The notes beneath the pieces were generated by a model. That model did not search any database, was not told where the DNA came from, and saw only the letters and a program-made list of their open reading frames with translations. A program made the position numbers and the translations under genes. From assembly GCA_021787655.1 (NCBI GenBank), contig JAJYLM010000125.1, positions 1 through 6,538 of the forward strand: a DNA stretch of 6,538 bases, in the 5' to 3' direction. Shown one piece after another: positions 6,001 to 6,538 of this stretch (positions are counted from its first letter, which is position 1; the number at the start of each line of letters is the position of its first letter). Source of the stretch: a bacterium (GTDB taxonomy: Bacteria > JAMCPX01).

Positions 6001-6438
6001 ATTATCGAAAACGATGACGAACTGTTTCTTGCTGCGCAGTCTGCTGAACACATCCTGGAAGAACAGGCGGGTGAATGCCGGAATGTCCTGGAGGCGCTCC
6101 GGGGTCAGCAGTGGTAACGGTGCCGGTGTGGAGCGTTTCGGGCTGACTGGTGCTGCCGTGTTTTGAGTGACTGCACTGCCGAGGTAATAGAAAAAGGTAG
6201 GGAGTTCGGCATCGTCCTGATCAAGGTGGTAGTAGATGTATGGTATCCTGCGCGACTTCAGATAACTCACGATAAAGGTCGTCTTACCTGCACCCGGAAT
6301 ACCTGATACCCAGATGACAGGTTTTTTGCGGAGCTTGTCGAGCTTGCCGGACAACCCTTTTCTCTGGATAATACTGCCTGCCTCAGGCTTGCTGATTTTG
6401 TAGATGGCCTGCTCTTTATTGCTTTGTTTAGGTTGCAT
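3097..6438 (-). CDS. STAND ATPase-TPR transcriptional activator with C-terminal SARP-type winged helix and BTAD, 1113 aa
   Basis: This is a large cytoplasmic, probably signal-responsive activator. The N-terminal MalT-like P-loop ATPase shows Walker A GIPGAGKTT (46-54, Lys52), Walker B FVIVFDNYQ (140-148, Asp145), an SKSDPPPAFSRLR sensor-like segment (181-193) and the GWPAGL motif (239-244) typical of this class. Residues about 360-860 are helical and TPR-like, the probable signal or partner-binding part. From about 866 to 970 there is an OmpR/SARP-type winged helix (strand TLRIHTLGNF; LWPDSEGDKTHSAFSTTLQR around 918-938, containing the recognition helix). A BTAD TPR domain follows, about 966-1108 (AVDLYNGAFLP, then YYQRGLESDNLSEELYQSLM). 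MalT itself ends in a LuxR-type helix-turn-helix; here a SARP-type module takes that place. The ATG at 6438 has no good Shine-Dalgarno, but no in-frame Met is near downstream. No clear terminator follows. Its likely targets are the two direct-repeat promoters nearby (inference). The signal is unknown. Confidence 0.92.
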   Translation of the reverse strand: MQPKQSNKEQAIYKISKPEAGSIIQRKGLSGKLDKLRKKPVIWVSGIPGAGKTTFIVSYLKSRRIPYIYYHLDQDDAELPTFFYYLGSAVTQNTAAPVSPKRSTPAPLPLLTPERLQDIPAFTRLFFQDVFSRLRSKKQFVIVFDNYQDIPAGSLLHHVFTAGLSLMPGVLPKGLNVIFISKSDPPPAFSRLRSADRIGFMSDDDMRFTVNETMLFLRKRGLKAISAAGAKHIHDRVQGWPAGLVLLMEKYRKEDAYRIPENIPGERFFQFFADEIFNKIDARIQDFLLKTAFLPKITVAMAEQLTGMEHPENLLTRLHLENYFTVRLSSPESAYHYHSLFREFLLAHAARVYPEQERASLQTKAAQLLEQSGEIEEAANLYSAAKNWEGLAQLVMRSAQSLLTQGRNSILLQWLDKLPAEVLDSTPWLLYWYGVSILPASITRSRVMLEKSFSLFRHQSGPQSAGGLYLSWAGIARTYCIEWHDFKPLDRWIGELTACLAATPFPSLQIEIHVVSVMLLALIYRRPWFELIQPWVQRAEAILQSRDDGAADPRSRAMLVNYLLLYYSWTGDIVRMGELIDIHKSIPGQRSAADSRAGLSEGVTPLESILAQVIRCIYLWFIVSPETRAAVDEGLDMANRSGVHLWDHMFFAQGAYYALTTGDLPAAERYLAGMQECMDTSHTLDLSHYYSLRSYYSHLSGDLPPALHSAEKALDAALHAGTPFPEALCRLGCAQVQISSKDYDGARNNLSGALHIGNDMGSLLLQFHGLLIGAQIEFESGGGSAGVEQLRRALKIGKEQGYINHWRWMPDTMLNLFIHALQHGIEVPYVQMLIKKRGLAAKNIALNSPLTQDALSGFDIIDWPWTLRIHTLGNFLLIKDDKTVEFPGKVQKMPLMMLKVLIAAGGIDVREEVISDALWPDSEGDKTHSAFSTTLQRLRLLTGNDKCIQLREGRLSLNPAFCWVDAWAFERLLARADMAWNRSPGQAATVTIQAVDLYNGAFLPQDSDQSWTTSLRERMRSKFIRAIVRLGHYLEEQGKWKEASEYYQRGLESDNLSEELYQSLMLCYQSEGRTGEALAVYTQCKNTLFSILGVLPSQKTESIFLKIKASRTR

Positions 6439-6489
6439 GAATGTGTTTTTTAAAGCTCTGATTAATAAGCAAGTTACACTGCATTGTAT

Positions 6490-6518
6490 CGAATATAAAA
6501 AATATCTTTGTATGTCAA
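6490..6518 (-). promoter_or_regulatory. Sigma-70-type promoter of the regulator gene
   Basis: The minus strand has a perfect -35 TTGACA (6513-6518). The -10 is either TATTCG (6490-6495, 17-bp spacer) or TATATT (6492-6497, 15-bp spacer). The transcript would start near 6484, leaving a leader of about 45 nt before the ATG. Unlike the two target promoters it has a consensus -35 and no 11-bp direct repeats. This fits basal, activator-independent expression of the regulator. Confidence 0.65.
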
Positions 6519-6538
6519 GTATGGCCGGGATTCAGCCT

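Noticed and set aside
5065..6117. 350-codon plus-strand open frame opposite the regulator gene
   Set aside because: The translation is Arg/Gly/Glu-rich with no recognisable domain. It lies wholly antisense to a well-supported coding region, so it is a frame shadow.
6473..6478. GTTACA in the regulator leader as a possible autoregulatory site
   Set aside because: It is a single imperfect unit without an 11-bp partner and lies downstream of the predicted transcription start.

Overview
The window comes from a Gram-negative bacterium. It encodes an outer-membrane beta-barrel ending in Phe, a lipoprotein with a classical lipobox, and a small protein with a Sec signal. The large STAND/TPR/BTAD regulator and the small secreted and IRIYR-type proteins suggest Desulfobacterota, Nitrospirota or a neighbouring lineage. 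That placement is inference from protein style, not a database match. All five genes I accept lie on the minus strand, so the window reads functionally from right to left.

Right to left: a promoter with a perfect TTGACA -35 box (about 6490-6518) drives a 1113-residue regulator (6438-3097). The regulator has an N-terminal MalT-like P-loop ATPase, a long helical TPR-like middle, and a C-terminal SARP/OmpR-type winged helix plus BTAD domain. A short intergenic region (2928-3096) then carries a promoter with a pair of 11-bp-spaced direct repeats. It drives a two-gene unit: an 80-residue cytoplasmic protein (2927-2685) whose stop overlaps, as ATGA, the start of a 466-residue secreted lipoprotein (2688-1288). 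That unit closes with a strong hairpin at 1219-1243. Next is a stand-alone 85-residue secreted helical protein (1144-887) with its own terminator (797-825). Last is a 205-residue outer-membrane beta-barrel (687-70), whose promoter carries nearly the same direct-repeat element, closed by a bidirectional terminator (13-41).

The main discovery is the repeated regulatory element. Two promoters about 2.2 kb apart share a 27-bp block with 25 identical positions. Each contains two copies of AT(C/T)TGTGAC spaced exactly 11 bp, placed exactly 11 nt upstream of a TGG-TAT extended -10, and neither has a recognisable -35 box. Direct repeats one helical turn apart over the -35 region are the known target style of SARP-type winged-helix/BTAD activators, and the gene next door encodes such a DNA-binding module. 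The simplest model is a compact local regulon. The ATPase/TPR regulator senses an unknown signal and switches on a lipoprotein operon and an outer-membrane barrel. The regulator-to-site link is inference; the repeats themselves are seen directly.

No tRNA, rRNA, CRISPR array, insertion sequence or attachment site was seen. No gene-free stretch exceeds about 200 bases.
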